Origin: Lachnospiraceae bacterium UBA4338
Lineage (GTDB): Bacteria; Bacillota; Clostridia; Lachnospirales; Lachnospiraceae
Assembly: GCA_002393735.1 (NCBI GenBank)
Contig: DGTK01000007.1
Coordinates: 62,001 to 126,000, forward strand
Direction of reading: 5' to 3'
Length of the DNA: 64,000 bases
The notes under the pieces were generated by a model that was not told the origin of the DNA, did no database searches, and was given only the letters and a program-made list of their open reading frames with translations. The first letter of the stretch is position 1, and each line of letters opens with the position of its first letter. Below, piece after piece: positions 45,444-55,582 of the stretch. The position numbers and the translations under genes were made by a program.

Positions 45444-47164
45444 GTCCTAAATGTCATCAATGTAATTAAAATAATATAGGAAACCGTAAATGTAATACAG
45501 GAACAAGCAAACAGTGAGACAACAATATAAAATTTATTTATATTTATAATGAAAAATTTTTTATCCGAATTATTTCTTTTAGTCAAGCACGCACAAATCA
45601 TTCCAATTATCATCGCCGGCATAACATATCTGGCGTGCATTGTATGTACAAAAGGTTCCGAAATAATAAAATGCAGATAAAACAACAAGGATGAAAGAAT
45701 TATCAAAAGCAGAGACGACTTAATCTCTGTTTTTACATCAGAATTCATCATTCCATTAACACTTCTAATCAATATAATTGCCAAACAAATTACAGCCATT
45801 ATAAAAACGACAGTTCCCAAAACTTTGGTTAAGCTTGACATTGTTATCTCCGCACTACAAGTATATAAAATTGTTTTAAAAGTTGTAATTACAATATTAT
45901 GGTCGACATTCTGACTTGTATTAAACGCATCAACATATAAATGATTAAGTTGATAACGAACATCAAAAAAACGTTCAAACAGACTATAATCAGGGATATA
46001 TTGAACAGAATCTTTATTTGCCGGATTAAAATAAAGAAATGGCATATTAAATCTAATAACATTTCTTATATTCCACCATAATCCTATCGGTAAAGATACT
46101 AATCCAAAGCAAAGATAGTGTAGACATCCTTTTATATTTTTATTTTTAATGATATGAACCACAAATAATAGTAATATTCCTAAAGTTATTAAGGCACCCG
46201 AATTTTTAGTCATAACTGTCATTCCTACAGCAAATGCACTTATTATTATATTCTTAAATGTAGGATTATCATACCATTTTAATATTAAATATAAAGATAA
46301 AGTAAACATAAACAATAATAACGAATCATTGTTCACACTTCCGGCTAAATATGTAAATAGCGGACAAATCAACATAATAATCGACAGGAATAATCTATTT
46401 TTATTACAATTAGTATACTTGTAGACAATTTCATCAGCCACAACGCCTGTTCCGGTTACACAAAACAAAGAAAACAACTGGATGTTTTCAGCTGCCTCAA
46501 TAATAGGAACTTTCAAAAAAGTATACATTTTAACCCAGTATCCACATATCAAGTAGTATAATGGTGGCTGATAAAATTCCCAATAATTCCTAGGATCAAC
46601 ATTAGGGACCCTGCCATATGCCCAAACATACCATATATATCCTAAATGACCGCCTCCGTTAGTAAATGCAATTGTATCGTGCTGCCTTGATACATTTGAT
46701 ATAGGATTGAATAACGCATACATTGCCCTAAAAAGAAATGCAAGGAAACCAACTAAATATATTATCTCTTCCACTGATAATTTCTGTTTTTTATAACAAC
46801 AAACAATATATACATAATTGAATAAAACGGACACTACGCATATACCAACAATAACCAGTTGTAGTGAAGTGGTAAACTCATAAAATAATAGTGTTATTTC
46901 ATAGAAAACAACATATATTAAAAAAAATAAAATTGTATTAATCAAAATAAGACGCAAAAAAACTTCGCGTCTTTTATATTTATTAACAACGTAATAATAT
47001 ATTATTAATAAAATAATAAATACTACACTTAGCAATCCTGTATACAATGGTGTGGAAAACCTATATTGATTCATAATGAATCCTAATATGACACTACCCA
47101 ATAAGCATATTGCAAGTCTGACCCAAATTCTATTTTTTTTTAGTTTATCATTTAAATTATTCAT
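45440..47164 (-). CDS. GT39/ArnT-like membrane glycosyltransferase
   Basis: 574 residues with about 13 transmembrane helices. The first outer loop carries SRQHDTIAFTNGGGHLGY and, further on, NYWEFYQPPLYYLICGYW; the Q-P-P-L-Y segment is characteristic of dolichyl-phosphate-mannose/ArnT-type GT-C enzymes that use polyprenyl-phosphate sugars. Acceptors could be lipids, proteins or wall polymers. Four-base overlaps join it to the GH9 gene before it and the acyltransferase after it. Confidence 0.8.
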   Translation of the reverse strand: MNNLNDKLKKNRIWVRLAICLLGSVILGFIMNQYRFSTPLYTGLLSVVFIILLIIYYYVVNKYKRREVFLRLILINTILFFLIYVVFYEITLLFYEFTTSLQLVIVGICVVSVLFNYVYIVCCYKKQKLSVEEIIYLVGFLAFLFRAMYALFNPISNVSRQHDTIAFTNGGGHLGYIWYVWAYGRVPNVDPRNYWEFYQPPLYYLICGYWVKMYTFLKVPIIEAAENIQLFSLFCVTGTGVVADEIVYKYTNCNKNRLFLSIIMLICPLFTYLAGSVNNDSLLLFMFTLSLYLILKWYDNPTFKNIIISAFAVGMTVMTKNSGALITLGILLLFVVHIIKNKNIKGCLHYLCFGLVSLPIGLWWNIRNVIRFNMPFLYFNPANKDSVQYIPDYSLFERFFDVRYQLNHLYVDAFNTSQNVDHNIVITTFKTILYTCSAEITMSSLTKVLGTVVFIMAVICLAIILIRSVNGMMNSDVKTEIKSSLLLIILSSLLFYLHFIISEPFVHTMHARYVMPAMIIGMICACLTKRNNSDKKFFIININKFYIVVSLFACSCITFTVSYIILITLMTFRT

Positions 47165-48744
47165 AGTACCTGTGCCATCAAAAGAATCAATGCCGAATTC
47201 CAGTAAATAGTAACCTCGTTAGTAGAATAACTAAGAAGTTTATCTGTAAAGCACTTAGCTGGTGGATTACCAGTGCAGTCTGCTACAGCATCCGGATCCA
47301 TCAATCCGGAGTTGGGTCCACCACTTAACATACCTGGCATAGGAGCCTTAACCGCTGATGATGGTCTGTGATGAGGATTCATAATTCTGTTGCTACCCTC
47401 TCCTGTTACAAAACAAACATTACAAGGATTCTTTCCAAGGAGGTAATGCATATGTTCTTTAGCGGCTTTAAGGTACTTTTCATCACCAGTTAGTTTATAT
47501 GCATCATAGAGATGACTTCCGTTTTCAGCTACATAATAATTACTTCCCCAAATGTAACTATCCTTATCAAAGGATATTCCATATCCATTGTTTTCGCATT
47601 TCTCTAATAATTCATCTGCCTTTTCAACCATAGACGCCATAATTAAGTCTTTAAGATCTTCATTAACAGGATATTTAGTATTTATATATGCAAGATTTCC
47701 AAATGTTCCTACATCTTCCCAGCCATAGCCATGAAGTTTGTAATCATTGGCAATCTTTTCAAAATCAGATCTGTACTGTTCATCACCAGTAGCATCATAC
47801 ATCTGTGCTGCTGCCCAGTATAATTCATCTATTTCAATCTTATCTTCATATACACCGGTATTAACACCTTCAGGGTTATGAAATCCATCTTCTGTCTGAA
47901 TAGTTGAAGCCTGCGGATATGCTTTTATTGCTGCATCAAGTAATGATTTAGCATATTCTTTGTCATACTCTTCATATACACCTGCTGCCATAGCCATACA
48001 AGCTGCGAAATCTGCAGTAGCAGTTAATGAAAATGGACAAATAATTAGTTCTTCTTTCTCTTCTTCCGGCATAAAGAAACCACAGAATGACGCACAAGTA
48101 ACCTTATGATATACCTTACCTGTCTCCTTATCCTGCATTTTAAGCATCCAGTCAAGTTCATATTTTATTTCTTCAAGAATATCCGGAAGACTGGTTTTCT
48201 TTGGAATATTTAAATCAATAGATAAGAATGATTCATCTTTTTTTATTGCCAATAATAAATCTGCAACAGTTACTGCTGCCGGAACTACATATTTACCATA
48301 GTCTCCAGCATCATGCCATCCACCATTTACGTCTATAAATGTTTCCGTTCCATATATACGGGCCTTTGATGTATGACATTCTTCATGAGCAAATAATCCT
48401 GCATACTGCTCTGTTAGTTTCATTCCACATCTTTGAAGATAGAAAAATCTTATAGAATCTACTAAAACTTTATTATAAACATCATCTGTTATTACAAATT
48501 CTTCTGATGATTCATCTCCAACAACTACTTTATATTTGCCTTCTTCTTTTACATCAGAAAAGTCTATAGAATAATCTCTTTCACTGGCACCTTCATCATC
48601 TACACAGTTGACTATCTCACCAGAGAGGACTACCTTACCATCCTGATTAATAACAGCATACTCACCAGCATTATCACCTCTGTAGACTGCTATTTTGCTA
48701 TCTGATGGTCTATAACCTATTTCATTAACTAATATGTTACCCAT
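47161..48744 (-). CDS. Glycoside hydrolase family 9 enzyme (cytoplasmic)
   Basis: 527 residues: an Ig-like N-terminal CelD_N domain (about 1-90) with ILVNEIGYRP, then the (alpha/alpha)6 catalytic domain. Catalytic base/nucleophile water residues are in GGWHDAGDYGKY (Asp145, Asp148), the substrate His is in PHHRPSS, and the acid is the Glu of STNEVTIYW (Glu510). No signal peptide or dockerin. GH9 enzymes hydrolyse beta-1,4-glucan-type links; forms like this act as intracellular cellodextrinases or aryl-glucosidases. The ATG follows TTGGAGC. It is embedded in the surface-glycan unit and overlaps the GT39-like gene by four bases. Confidence 0.9.
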   Translation of the reverse strand: MGNILVNEIGYRPSDSKIAVYRGDNAGEYAVINQDGKVVLSGEIVNCVDDEGASERDYSIDFSDVKEEGKYKVVVGDESSEEFVITDDVYNKVLVDSIRFFYLQRCGMKLTEQYAGLFAHEECHTSKARIYGTETFIDVNGGWHDAGDYGKYVVPAAVTVADLLLAIKKDESFLSIDLNIPKKTSLPDILEEIKYELDWMLKMQDKETGKVYHKVTCASFCGFFMPEEEKEELIICPFSLTATADFAACMAMAAGVYEEYDKEYAKSLLDAAIKAYPQASTIQTEDGFHNPEGVNTGVYEDKIEIDELYWAAAQMYDATGDEQYRSDFEKIANDYKLHGYGWEDVGTFGNLAYINTKYPVNEDLKDLIMASMVEKADELLEKCENNGYGISFDKDSYIWGSNYYVAENGSHLYDAYKLTGDEKYLKAAKEHMHYLLGKNPCNVCFVTGEGSNRIMNPHHRPSSAVKAPMPGMLSGGPNSGLMDPDAVADCTGNPPAKCFTDKLLSYSTNEVTIYWNSALILLMAQVL

Positions 48745-48789
48745 GATTTTTGCTCCAATCACACTTATAGTATTATGCATACATAAGCA

Positions 48790-49482
48790 TTATATCATAT
48801 CTTTTATTACTTCTCCACCTATAATAAGACCTGCAACGCCCGGAACAAATGAAACAGATCCAAGAGTTCTACCCTCGCAGGAAATAGGCTTTTCTTCAGA
48901 ATATACTACCTTTAATCTATTTATGCCTCTTTCGGATAATTCTTTTCTCATTACCTTACATAAAGGGCATACCTTGGTATCATATATATCTGCTACTCTA
49001 AACCTAGTCGGATCTATCTTCTTGGCTGTTCCCATGGAACTGATAATCGGAACGCCTAACTTGTTACATCTGCATACAAGTTCAATTTTTGCAGTAACAT
49101 TGTCTATTGCATCTACTACATAATCATACTTTGTTAAGTCAATTTCATCAGCATTATCCGGTAAATATAACATTTCTTTACCTGTAACATTACAATCCGG
49201 TGCAATGAGTCTAACCCTCTTAATCATCTCATCAACTTTGCTTAATCCTATATTTTCAGAAGTTGCAACTATTTGACGATTAAGGTTTGTAACATCTATT
49301 GTATCTGCATCTACCAAAGTAAGATTACCAACTCCACCTCTTGCTAAAGCCTCAACAACATAGCCTCCTACTCCGCCAAGTCCAAAAACTATAACAGAAG
49401 AATTATGAAGTTTGTCCATAGCCATACTTCCAAGCAAAGCCTCCTGCCTGTCAAGTCTATGGGATAAATCTATAGTAGACAT
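48790..49482 (-). CDS. tcdA: tRNA threonylcarbamoyladenosine dehydratase TcdA
   Basis: 230-residue E1-like (ThiF/MoeB) enzyme that uses ATP to cyclise t6A37 in tRNA to ct6A. The nucleotide loop is VFGLGGVGGYV, with DADTIDVTNLNRQ next and a Cys pair CPLC near 170. The ATG at 49482 lies inside the end of rfbG (13-base overlap) and uses GGAAGG within that gene. A housekeeping tRNA gene coupled to a sugar gene is unusual. MoeB/ThiF alternatives are unlikely because the TcdA pattern (RLDRQEALLG, SSMGTAKKIDPT) is clear. Confidence 0.9.
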   Translation of the reverse strand: MSTIDLSHRLDRQEALLGSMAMDKLHNSSVIVFGLGGVGGYVVEALARGGVGNLTLVDADTIDVTNLNRQIVATSENIGLSKVDEMIKRVRLIAPDCNVTGKEMLYLPDNADEIDLTKYDYVVDAIDNVTAKIELVCRCNKLGVPIISSMGTAKKIDPTRFRVADIYDTKVCPLCKVMRKELSERGINRLKVVYSEEKPISCEGRTLGSVSFVPGVAGLIIGGEVIKDMI

Positions 49483-50564
49483 ATATATTCCTTCCACTGA
49501 TTTACACTATATGAGTACATCTCTTCACCCTGAAGATACGCTGCATACCACTTGGCTGTCATTTTAACAGCATCTTCTATATTCCATACAGGTTTTAATG
49601 ATAATTTACTGGTTATCTTATCTGTATTAAGACTAAGCACATTAGCTTCAACCATCTTTGAGTTATCTGGCTGAATCTCAAATTTAAAAGGCTTGTTCTT
49701 GGAAATGTTATTATCATTCCATACATTTTCAAATATGGCAAGCATCTTTTCTACTGAAATGCCACCTTCTGCTATTGGGCCAATATTATAGTTATCTTCA
49801 TAGTTTCTATCCATTGTTTGCAAAGCGCCAACCATAAGATAAGCACAGATCGGCTCAAGTACATGCTGGAATGGTCTTGTGGCGTGTGGATTTCTAATTT
49901 TAACAGTGTCAGAACTATCTATGGCCCTTATACAATCAGGAATAAGTCTGTCCTTGGCGTAATCTCCACCGCCTATTACATTTCCTGCTCTCATAATAGA
50001 AACAGGAATATCATTGTCTTTCAGGAAACAGTTAGTATAGCACTGTGTAAGTATATCGGCACAACTCTTAGAATTAGAATAAGGATCAAAGCCATTAAGT
50101 TCATCACTTTCTATGTATCCTTCCATTCTGCCATCATTACGATATACTTTATCAGTTGTGATAATAACTACAGACTCTGCTTTATATCCTTCCTTAGCCA
50201 TCACTCTGACTGCTTCAAGTACATTGGCAGTACCCATTACATTGATACTATAAGTATCCAACGGGTTTACATAAGATTCTCTAACTATTGGCTGAGCTGC
50301 AAGATGAATAATTACGTCTGGCTTTATTTCGTTGATGTAATTATAAAGATTATCATAGTCTCTTATATCTCCAATTTCACTATGTATCTTTGTGTCTATG
50401 CTGCAGATTTCATACATAGATGGATTAGTAGGAGCATCAAGAGAATATCCATAAACATCTGCACCTAACTCTTTAAGAACTATTGACGCCCAGGAACCTT
50501 TAAATCCTGTATGTCCTGTAACCAGTACTTTTTTATTTTTGTAATATTCTTTCCAATCAAGCAT
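49470..50564 (-). CDS. rfbG: CDP-glucose 4,6-dehydratase
   Basis: 364-residue short-chain dehydrogenase/reductase. NAD loop TGHTGFKGSW, catalytic YSNSK, and the family-typical RAGNVIGGGDYAKDRLIPD, RNPHATRP and QHVLEPI set it apart from GDP-mannose and dTDP-glucose dehydratases. It makes CDP-4-keto-6-deoxyglucose, the branch point for dideoxy and branched sugars of surface polysaccharides. Neither the CDP-glucose synthase (rfbF) nor the C-3 dehydratase (rfbH) is in the window. The start lies 14 bases after the preceding gene. Confidence 0.95.
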   Translation of the reverse strand: MLDWKEYYKNKKVLVTGHTGFKGSWASIVLKELGADVYGYSLDAPTNPSMYEICSIDTKIHSEIGDIRDYDNLYNYINEIKPDVIIHLAAQPIVRESYVNPLDTYSINVMGTANVLEAVRVMAKEGYKAESVVIITTDKVYRNDGRMEGYIESDELNGFDPYSNSKSCADILTQCYTNCFLKDNDIPVSIMRAGNVIGGGDYAKDRLIPDCIRAIDSSDTVKIRNPHATRPFQHVLEPICAYLMVGALQTMDRNYEDNYNIGPIAEGGISVEKMLAIFENVWNDNNISKNKPFKFEIQPDNSKMVEANVLSLNTDKITSKLSLKPVWNIEDAVKMTAKWYAAYLQGEEMYSYSVNQWKEYICLL

Positions 50565-50578
50565 TATCTTTACCTAAA

Positions 50579-51463
50579 TTACTGAAAATTACGTCCTTTT
50601 CTAAACAATGAAACATATATTATTCTATATAATTTGTTCCAATAGAATCTCGGATAATAGAAATCTATTGCTTCATAATGTTCAGATACTGAATACTGAT
50701 GTGTAAACTGATATCTTCTTGGGATATTAAGTTTATAATCTTCTACCCGGACAGACTTCTCTTCTTTTTCTATAAAGAATTCTTTGTCTATTCTTTCTAC
50801 ATCATATATTCTTATATATTCACCATAAGTTCTATGACAGTCCTGAATAACTCTTTTTAGTTTGCCGTCTTCTTTATAGAAAGTTCCACCTGGTCTTTCT
50901 GTGCAGTGCTCTCCCTTTGGAAAGAACTCCTCTAATTGCCATTTATCCCAGTTAAGAATAAAGCATCTGCTGCTTTCCTTATCGATATCATATCCGACTA
51001 TATATGTTATTCCATCATTTTCATATAAAGCACAATCAACAATGTAACAATCTCTTAATAATGCATCTGTTTTCTCCCATTTGTAAGGATACTCTATACA
51101 TTTATAAAGATGAATATCATTGGCACTATATGTTTCAGGAATCATATATACCTGACCATTATGTTCAAATATATTAGGAAATGACATATGTGTGGTTTCT
51201 TTGATAATCTCTTTGGGACCAACAGCATGCCCATCCTTAATTTCGAATACTCCGATAGTTCCAAGTCCATAGTGGAAATCCAACATTTCTACAAATACTG
51301 CTGTTGTTCCATTATATTCATATACAAATGAATCCGCATATCCGCAGGTAGATGTAGGCAATACTACATTGAACTCTTCACTACCCTTCTTCCTATAAGC
51401 CATTCCGTAAGCACCTTCACGGAATAGTCTGTTTGTTATTACTGTAAATATATTTTTAGCCAT
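50579..51463 (-). CDS. Beta-propeller protein of the GIPC-transferase N-terminal/GH43-like type
   Basis: 294 residues of short beta-rich repeats. SFPNIFEHNGQVYMIPET, the later DCALYENDGITYIVGY and the RPGGTFYKEDGKLKRVIQD segment fit the five-bladed propeller found at the N-terminus of glucosaminyl-inositolphosphorylceramide transferase-like proteins and in bacterial sugar loci. No signal peptide. Function in bacteria is not established; a sugar-binding or transferase-accessory role is likely from context, between the methyltransferase and rfbG with 7- and 14-base gaps. Confidence 0.7.
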   Translation of the reverse strand: MAKNIFTVITNRLFREGAYGMAYRKKGSEEFNVVLPTSTCGYADSFVYEYNGTTAVFVEMLDFHYGLGTIGVFEIKDGHAVGPKEIIKETTHMSFPNIFEHNGQVYMIPETYSANDIHLYKCIEYPYKWEKTDALLRDCYIVDCALYENDGITYIVGYDIDKESSRCFILNWDKWQLEEFFPKGEHCTERPGGTFYKEDGKLKRVIQDCHRTYGEYIRIYDVERIDKEFFIEKEEKSVRVEDYKLNIPRRYQFTHQYSVSEHYEAIDFYYPRFYWNKLYRIIYVSLFRKGRNFQ

Positions 51464-51470
51464 TATATCA

Positions 51471-52187
51471 TTACTTTTTTCTTACAATTACACAATGCTG
51501 TGCCCCAAGAGGGAACCACTTTAAGCACTTTTCAAAAGCAGTCGTCCACTTAAATCTTATTGGTGAGAACAAAACATATCCATCCCAAAAAATATCTATA
51601 CCTTTATCTTCGTTAATCAGAAGATTTTTTAACTCTTTGTGACTAAGCATCCATTCTTCATGATCTAATTCATTCTCAGGTTTCTTAACAACTCTTTTAG
51701 TTAATGGATTAATAAGGTTATGCTCAAAAACTGCAATATATCCTCCTGAGTTAAGTTTATCTTTTATCGCCTCAGCCCACTCTTTTCGATCAACGGGATC
51801 AATATGATGAAAAACGCATGCCAAAAATATTAAATCATACTTATCTTCTATTTTATTAAATTCATCAACTGACGTATTGACATAGAATGTGGCATCTGGC
51901 ATTTTCTTGCGAGCAATTTCAACTGATTCCGGAGAAGTATCGCAACCAAACAACTTTACATTATTATCTTTAGAAAAATATTCTTTAAAGTATTCCAGGC
52001 TTCTTCCTATTCCACAACCAAAATCCATAATAGAATCAACTTTATGAATTAAGTTATGGGTAAGTTGAATCTTGTATTCAGCATACTTTTCTGTATCTCC
52101 ACCGATTGGGCCTAACAAATATTTAAGACCATCATCATAGGAATCTGCCACAGTATCAAACTCTTTTATATCTCTTTCTTCACTCAC
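51471..52187 (-). CDS. Class I SAM-dependent methyltransferase
   Basis: 238 residues. SAM loop MDFGCGIGRSLEYF near 57-70, acidic residue of motif II in LFGCDTSPESVE, and LIFLACVFHHIDP for motif IV. Small-molecule type. Between a membrane glycosyltransferase-like gene and the propeller gene, so it probably methylates a sugar, lipid-linked intermediate or nucleotide sugar. No C-methyltransferase zinc site as in NDP-hexose 3-C-methyltransferases, so O- or N-methylation is more likely. Confidence 0.85.
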   Translation of the reverse strand: MSEERDIKEFDTVADSYDDGLKYLLGPIGGDTEKYAEYKIQLTHNLIHKVDSIMDFGCGIGRSLEYFKEYFSKDNNVKLFGCDTSPESVEIARKKMPDATFYVNTSVDEFNKIEDKYDLIFLACVFHHIDPVDRKEWAEAIKDKLNSGGYIAVFEHNLINPLTKRVVKKPENELDHEEWMLSHKELKNLLINEDKGIDIFWDGYVLFSPIRFKWTTAFEKCLKWFPLGAQHCVIVRKK

Positions 52188-52213
52188 AGAAGTAACCTCT
52201 TATTAAAATATTG

Positions 52214-53857
52214 TTATTTCTTTATTACATACTTAAAGAAGGCTTTATCATCAGGACTGTTGGTTCCAAAATTCCACAAATACAATATGTCCCCTTCACG
52301 ACTGTATGGGCCGTCGCTGCCAAGTGTATATAAAAAATCCTCGAGGGGATTATCCCAGCCATGCAGTACAATCTGTCTGCATCCTCTATATATCTCAACC
52401 GCAGGGGTTGCCGCACCCAGTATAAGACAAAGAATAAGAGCAAGTAAAAGTGTTCTGTTAAGTGAATACCTGTCAGCCTTTTGTCTTTCTTCTTTTGTTG
52501 TATGTTCCTTACCATCCGGAGATGTATATTTTTTAAGATAACCCTTCTCAGTTATAAGAAAAGTTCCCACTAGGTAATAAACCACAAATAGCGCAGGTAT
52601 CGACGCTCTCATTGGGAAATCAACATTTGAACCCATCTTAAGGAACGGAAATAATAAAAGCGAAACGAGCGTCACATAGTATAAAGGATTCTTGTAATTC
52701 TTTCTGATAATAAGCAGCATAACTACAAGAAACTCAAAGCATATGAACATCAGATAAGTTTTAATGCTATTACCTGCTATTGCAGCGTTTTCAGCAGTAC
52801 CAGATATTCCTTCTGCTGCGCCAATAAGGGCATTTCCTTCCTGTTCTATTCTTAAAGTTCCACTTCCTGATATGGCATCATTCGATAAAAGATACAGCCC
52901 AAGAAACGGAAAAATACCTATCGCCGAAAGAATATTTGATATAGAAAATACATTCTTTATAAACCCAATAACTTCCTTTGTTTTGATACTTTGAATGAGT
53001 TTAATGATTCCAAATGTAATACAATAAATAAAATATCCGACAAACGGAAATGGCCCGCCAAACAGGCACATCATGCCAATATAGACATACGACGACACAT
53101 TTTCTTCCATAAGAAGAAGCGCCATACATATCCAAGGAATAATAGACTGATTAAATACCCAGAATAAACATGTGGTAAAAGAACTATACTGATAATATTT
53201 AGCCCACCATTCAAGATGATAAAGATTAGCACCAAGTGGTTCTATGGAACCAAGGATATCCATTCCACTAAAGAATATGAATAACACTATTAAAAATATC
53301 TGTTTCTTCTTATCATTTGCTTTAAATAATGACAATAATAACAAGAATAATGTCACAATAAGCATAGAGGCCCATATATACTGCGCAATATTGCCTATTC
53401 TAAATGCCCAAAGATCTGAAGCGCCTAACATTAATCCTAATTTACCTATAATAGCAGGTGGAAGCCAGTAACCAATGTAATATACTAAATATCCATTTGA
53501 TACCGGATAATATACCGGCCAGTCTCTAAGAACAATATCTCTGTATATTGCATTGCGCCATGGATAATCTTTACTTTGAGCCCAGAATCCACCTATACCA
53601 GAAAGAAAAACCCAAGCAAGAGCAATAAATGCAATAATAATCAATGTTGATACTTTAATCTCTACATCCCTACTACTATCTTCTTTAGCCTTTTTATCAC
53701 CATATAATGCCCAATATAATCCCACTACAGAAGATACAATCACAAGCAGACAGTAATACCATCTAAGCCATCCAATAGCAAAGATGATAACCGGTAAAGA
53801 AACAAGGATTAATGCTAATGCGCGTATTAAACTGTATTTAATCTTTATTGTTTTCAT
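52214..53857 (-). CDS. Large polytopic membrane protein, GT-C-like, function unknown
   Basis: 547 residues with about 12-13 transmembrane helices. The first large outer loop has GGFWAQSKDYPWRNAIYRDI and PVSNGYLVYYIGYWLPPA, resembling the acceptor/donor loop of GT-C glycosyltransferases, and the C-terminus has an outer soluble tail. I do not recognise a named family. It lies 18 bases after the 219-residue membrane gene. A lipid-linked sugar transferase is the most likely role. Confidence 0.65.
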   Translation of the reverse strand: MKTIKIKYSLIRALALILVSLPVIIFAIGWLRWYYCLLVIVSSVVGLYWALYGDKKAKEDSSRDVEIKVSTLIIIAFIALAWVFLSGIGGFWAQSKDYPWRNAIYRDIVLRDWPVYYPVSNGYLVYYIGYWLPPAIIGKLGLMLGASDLWAFRIGNIAQYIWASMLIVTLFLLLLSLFKANDKKKQIFLIVLFIFFSGMDILGSIEPLGANLYHLEWWAKYYQYSSFTTCLFWVFNQSIIPWICMALLLMEENVSSYVYIGMMCLFGGPFPFVGYFIYCITFGIIKLIQSIKTKEVIGFIKNVFSISNILSAIGIFPFLGLYLLSNDAISGSGTLRIEQEGNALIGAAEGISGTAENAAIAGNSIKTYLMFICFEFLVVMLLIIRKNYKNPLYYVTLVSLLLFPFLKMGSNVDFPMRASIPALFVVYYLVGTFLITEKGYLKKYTSPDGKEHTTKEERQKADRYSLNRTLLLALILCLILGAATPAVEIYRGCRQIVLHGWDNPLEDFLYTLGSDGPYSREGDILYLWNFGTNSPDDKAFFKYVIKK

Positions 53858-53875
53858 CTAATATCACTCATAAAA

Positions 53876-54535
53876 CTAAAACATATATGTCACAACATGC
53901 AAAAGGCCTACTAATCCAGCCATCATAACAAGAATAAGAATGGTTGTAACTGTTTTCCTTCCACCAGACATATTCTGTACAGGAGTATTACCACCTATTA
54001 CACTCATAAGTACAATAGGCGCTGCAACCATAAACATAAATACTATTCTCATAATTGCCTGAGGAATCATCACATCATCCAGATATAATAATCTGTCACC
54101 AGTAGTTGCAATTTCATATCCATTATCTTGAAAAGCCTTAGCATCATCACTTAAAGCATTATTAACATCATAATCCATAGCGCGAATTTTACCTGTTATT
54201 ACAACAGGCTTTGATGAAAAGCCATCGACAAACTTCTTTTGAAATCCTTTAGAAGCACGAACATATACAACTGTTCCTTCATCAGTATAAACAGAATAAT
54301 AGTATTCTTTACCTGTCGGAATACCGTTAAGTGTATGAGTAACTATATATATCGGTCCATCAGCCATCTTGATTCCACCTGATACATACATACCTTTTTC
54401 AGGATTCGCTACATACTCATCTAAAGTCTTTGCGAAAACAGCACCACCCAAATCAATAAAGCCGGATACAATGATAAACAACACCATAGCACCCACAATA
54501 ATTAAAGATATTACTCCACCAATTTTATTCTTCAT
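53876..54535 (-). CDS. Membrane protein with two-domain outer loop, unknown function
   Basis: 219 residues: transmembrane helix near 7-27, an outer region (about 30-160) with beta-rich pattern (GGIKMADGPIYIV, YYYSVYTDEGTVVYVRAS, KPVVITGKIRAMD), and two further helices (about 163-185 and 197-217). Not recognised. The ATG follows AAAGGGG within the end of the preceding broken gene. First intact gene of this glycan unit. Confidence 0.65.
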   Translation of the reverse strand: MKNKIGGVISLIIVGAMVLFIIVSGFIDLGGAVFAKTLDEYVANPEKGMYVSGGIKMADGPIYIVTHTLNGIPTGKEYYYSVYTDEGTVVYVRASKGFQKKFVDGFSSKPVVITGKIRAMDYDVNNALSDDAKAFQDNGYEIATTGDRLLYLDDVMIPQAIMRIVFMFMVAAPIVLMSVIGGNTPVQNMSGGRKTVTTILILVMMAGLVGLLHVVTYMF

Positions 54536-55452
54536 ATACAACCCCTTTGTTTTCAATTAATCTAGAATATCTTTTGTAATACTGATCATAATGCTGATAA
54601 AACCTAACCTTAATTTTGCTATTACTATCAGCCAACTTCTTTCCTTCTGATATATAATTGTTTAATGACTCAATTGTTAATTGGTTTTTCTTTAAATCAC
54701 ATTCCATTAATCCTTTATAATATACCAATTCGTAAGCCCTATTTTCTGTAAACTTATCTGGTAAAGAAGCTATTAGAGACTCACATTTATTCAAATCATT
54801 CTTAGTTAAGGAATAATACAAATTAATCTCATCATTAACACTGGATATTAATTTGCTTTTAGAAATATATAGACCTATTGAATCCTTGTAATATTGATCA
54901 ATTATATTATCAGCGTATTCTTCGGGTTTATTTGTTTCATAAAAATAACCAATCCATAAATCTATTAAACCGTAGAATTAAAACACATTCATTAACTTGG
55001 CTTTACCTGAACCTATTTTAAGTTTATCATAAAATTCCTGAAAATCTATTTCTTCCAAGTATTTGTATGCAGATTCATAATCATAATACAATAATCTTTC
55101 ATTTGCCAAAAATGAAACAGTCTGCATATAAGTCATATTATATTTATTATTTTCAAATTTTTTCTTACGTTTTTTAAACATTTCTACAGTTTTAGTACTA
55201 TAACCCTGTTTAGCCAATTCTTGGTTAATACGTATTTGGAAAATAAGCTCGCCACCGATAATAAAACATAAAATTACAATAAGACCTAATAAGAAAATCG
55301 TAATTATTGAAATATTAAATATTGTTCTAGCCAAGTGATAATACTGTGGAGAGAATGATCTTATTATAGCAAAAATAGATCCGCAAATTGATCCTATTAC
55401 AATACCCACAGTACCGCCAATTAATATTGGAATAATACTTTTTTTTTACCAT
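54525..55452 (-). pseudogene. Broken membrane-protein gene with a frameshift and a nonsense codon
   Basis: One continuous reading frame runs from 55409 to 54525 but is cut by an in-frame TAA at 54978-54980; sequence on both sides stays protein-like (KAKLMNVF, stop, FYGLIDLWIGYFYETNK). A good start (AAAGGTG, then ATG at 55452) exists upstream, but it is one base out of frame because of a run of nine A; with eight A the frame would read M-V-K-K-S-I-I-P-I-L-I-G-G straight into the first membrane helix. The intact protein would have had two N-terminal helices and a helical, TPR-like C-terminal domain of about 308 residues in all. Function not recognised. Either lesion could be a sequencing error, but both together suggest decay. 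Confidence 0.75.
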
Positions 55453-55582
55453 TATAGACACCTTTGAATTATTAATAATAACCCCTAACAAATCATAACA
55501 TAATCATACACAATTATTACAATAATAAAATCTCTGGTTTGCTTACTTTCAAATTCTCAGCCAAAAATATAAACATACCATT

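Noticed and set aside
49818..50468. Open frame of 216 codons on the plus strand
   Set aside because: It lies fully inside rfbG on the opposite strand, has no ribosome site, and its translation has low-complexity, atypical composition.
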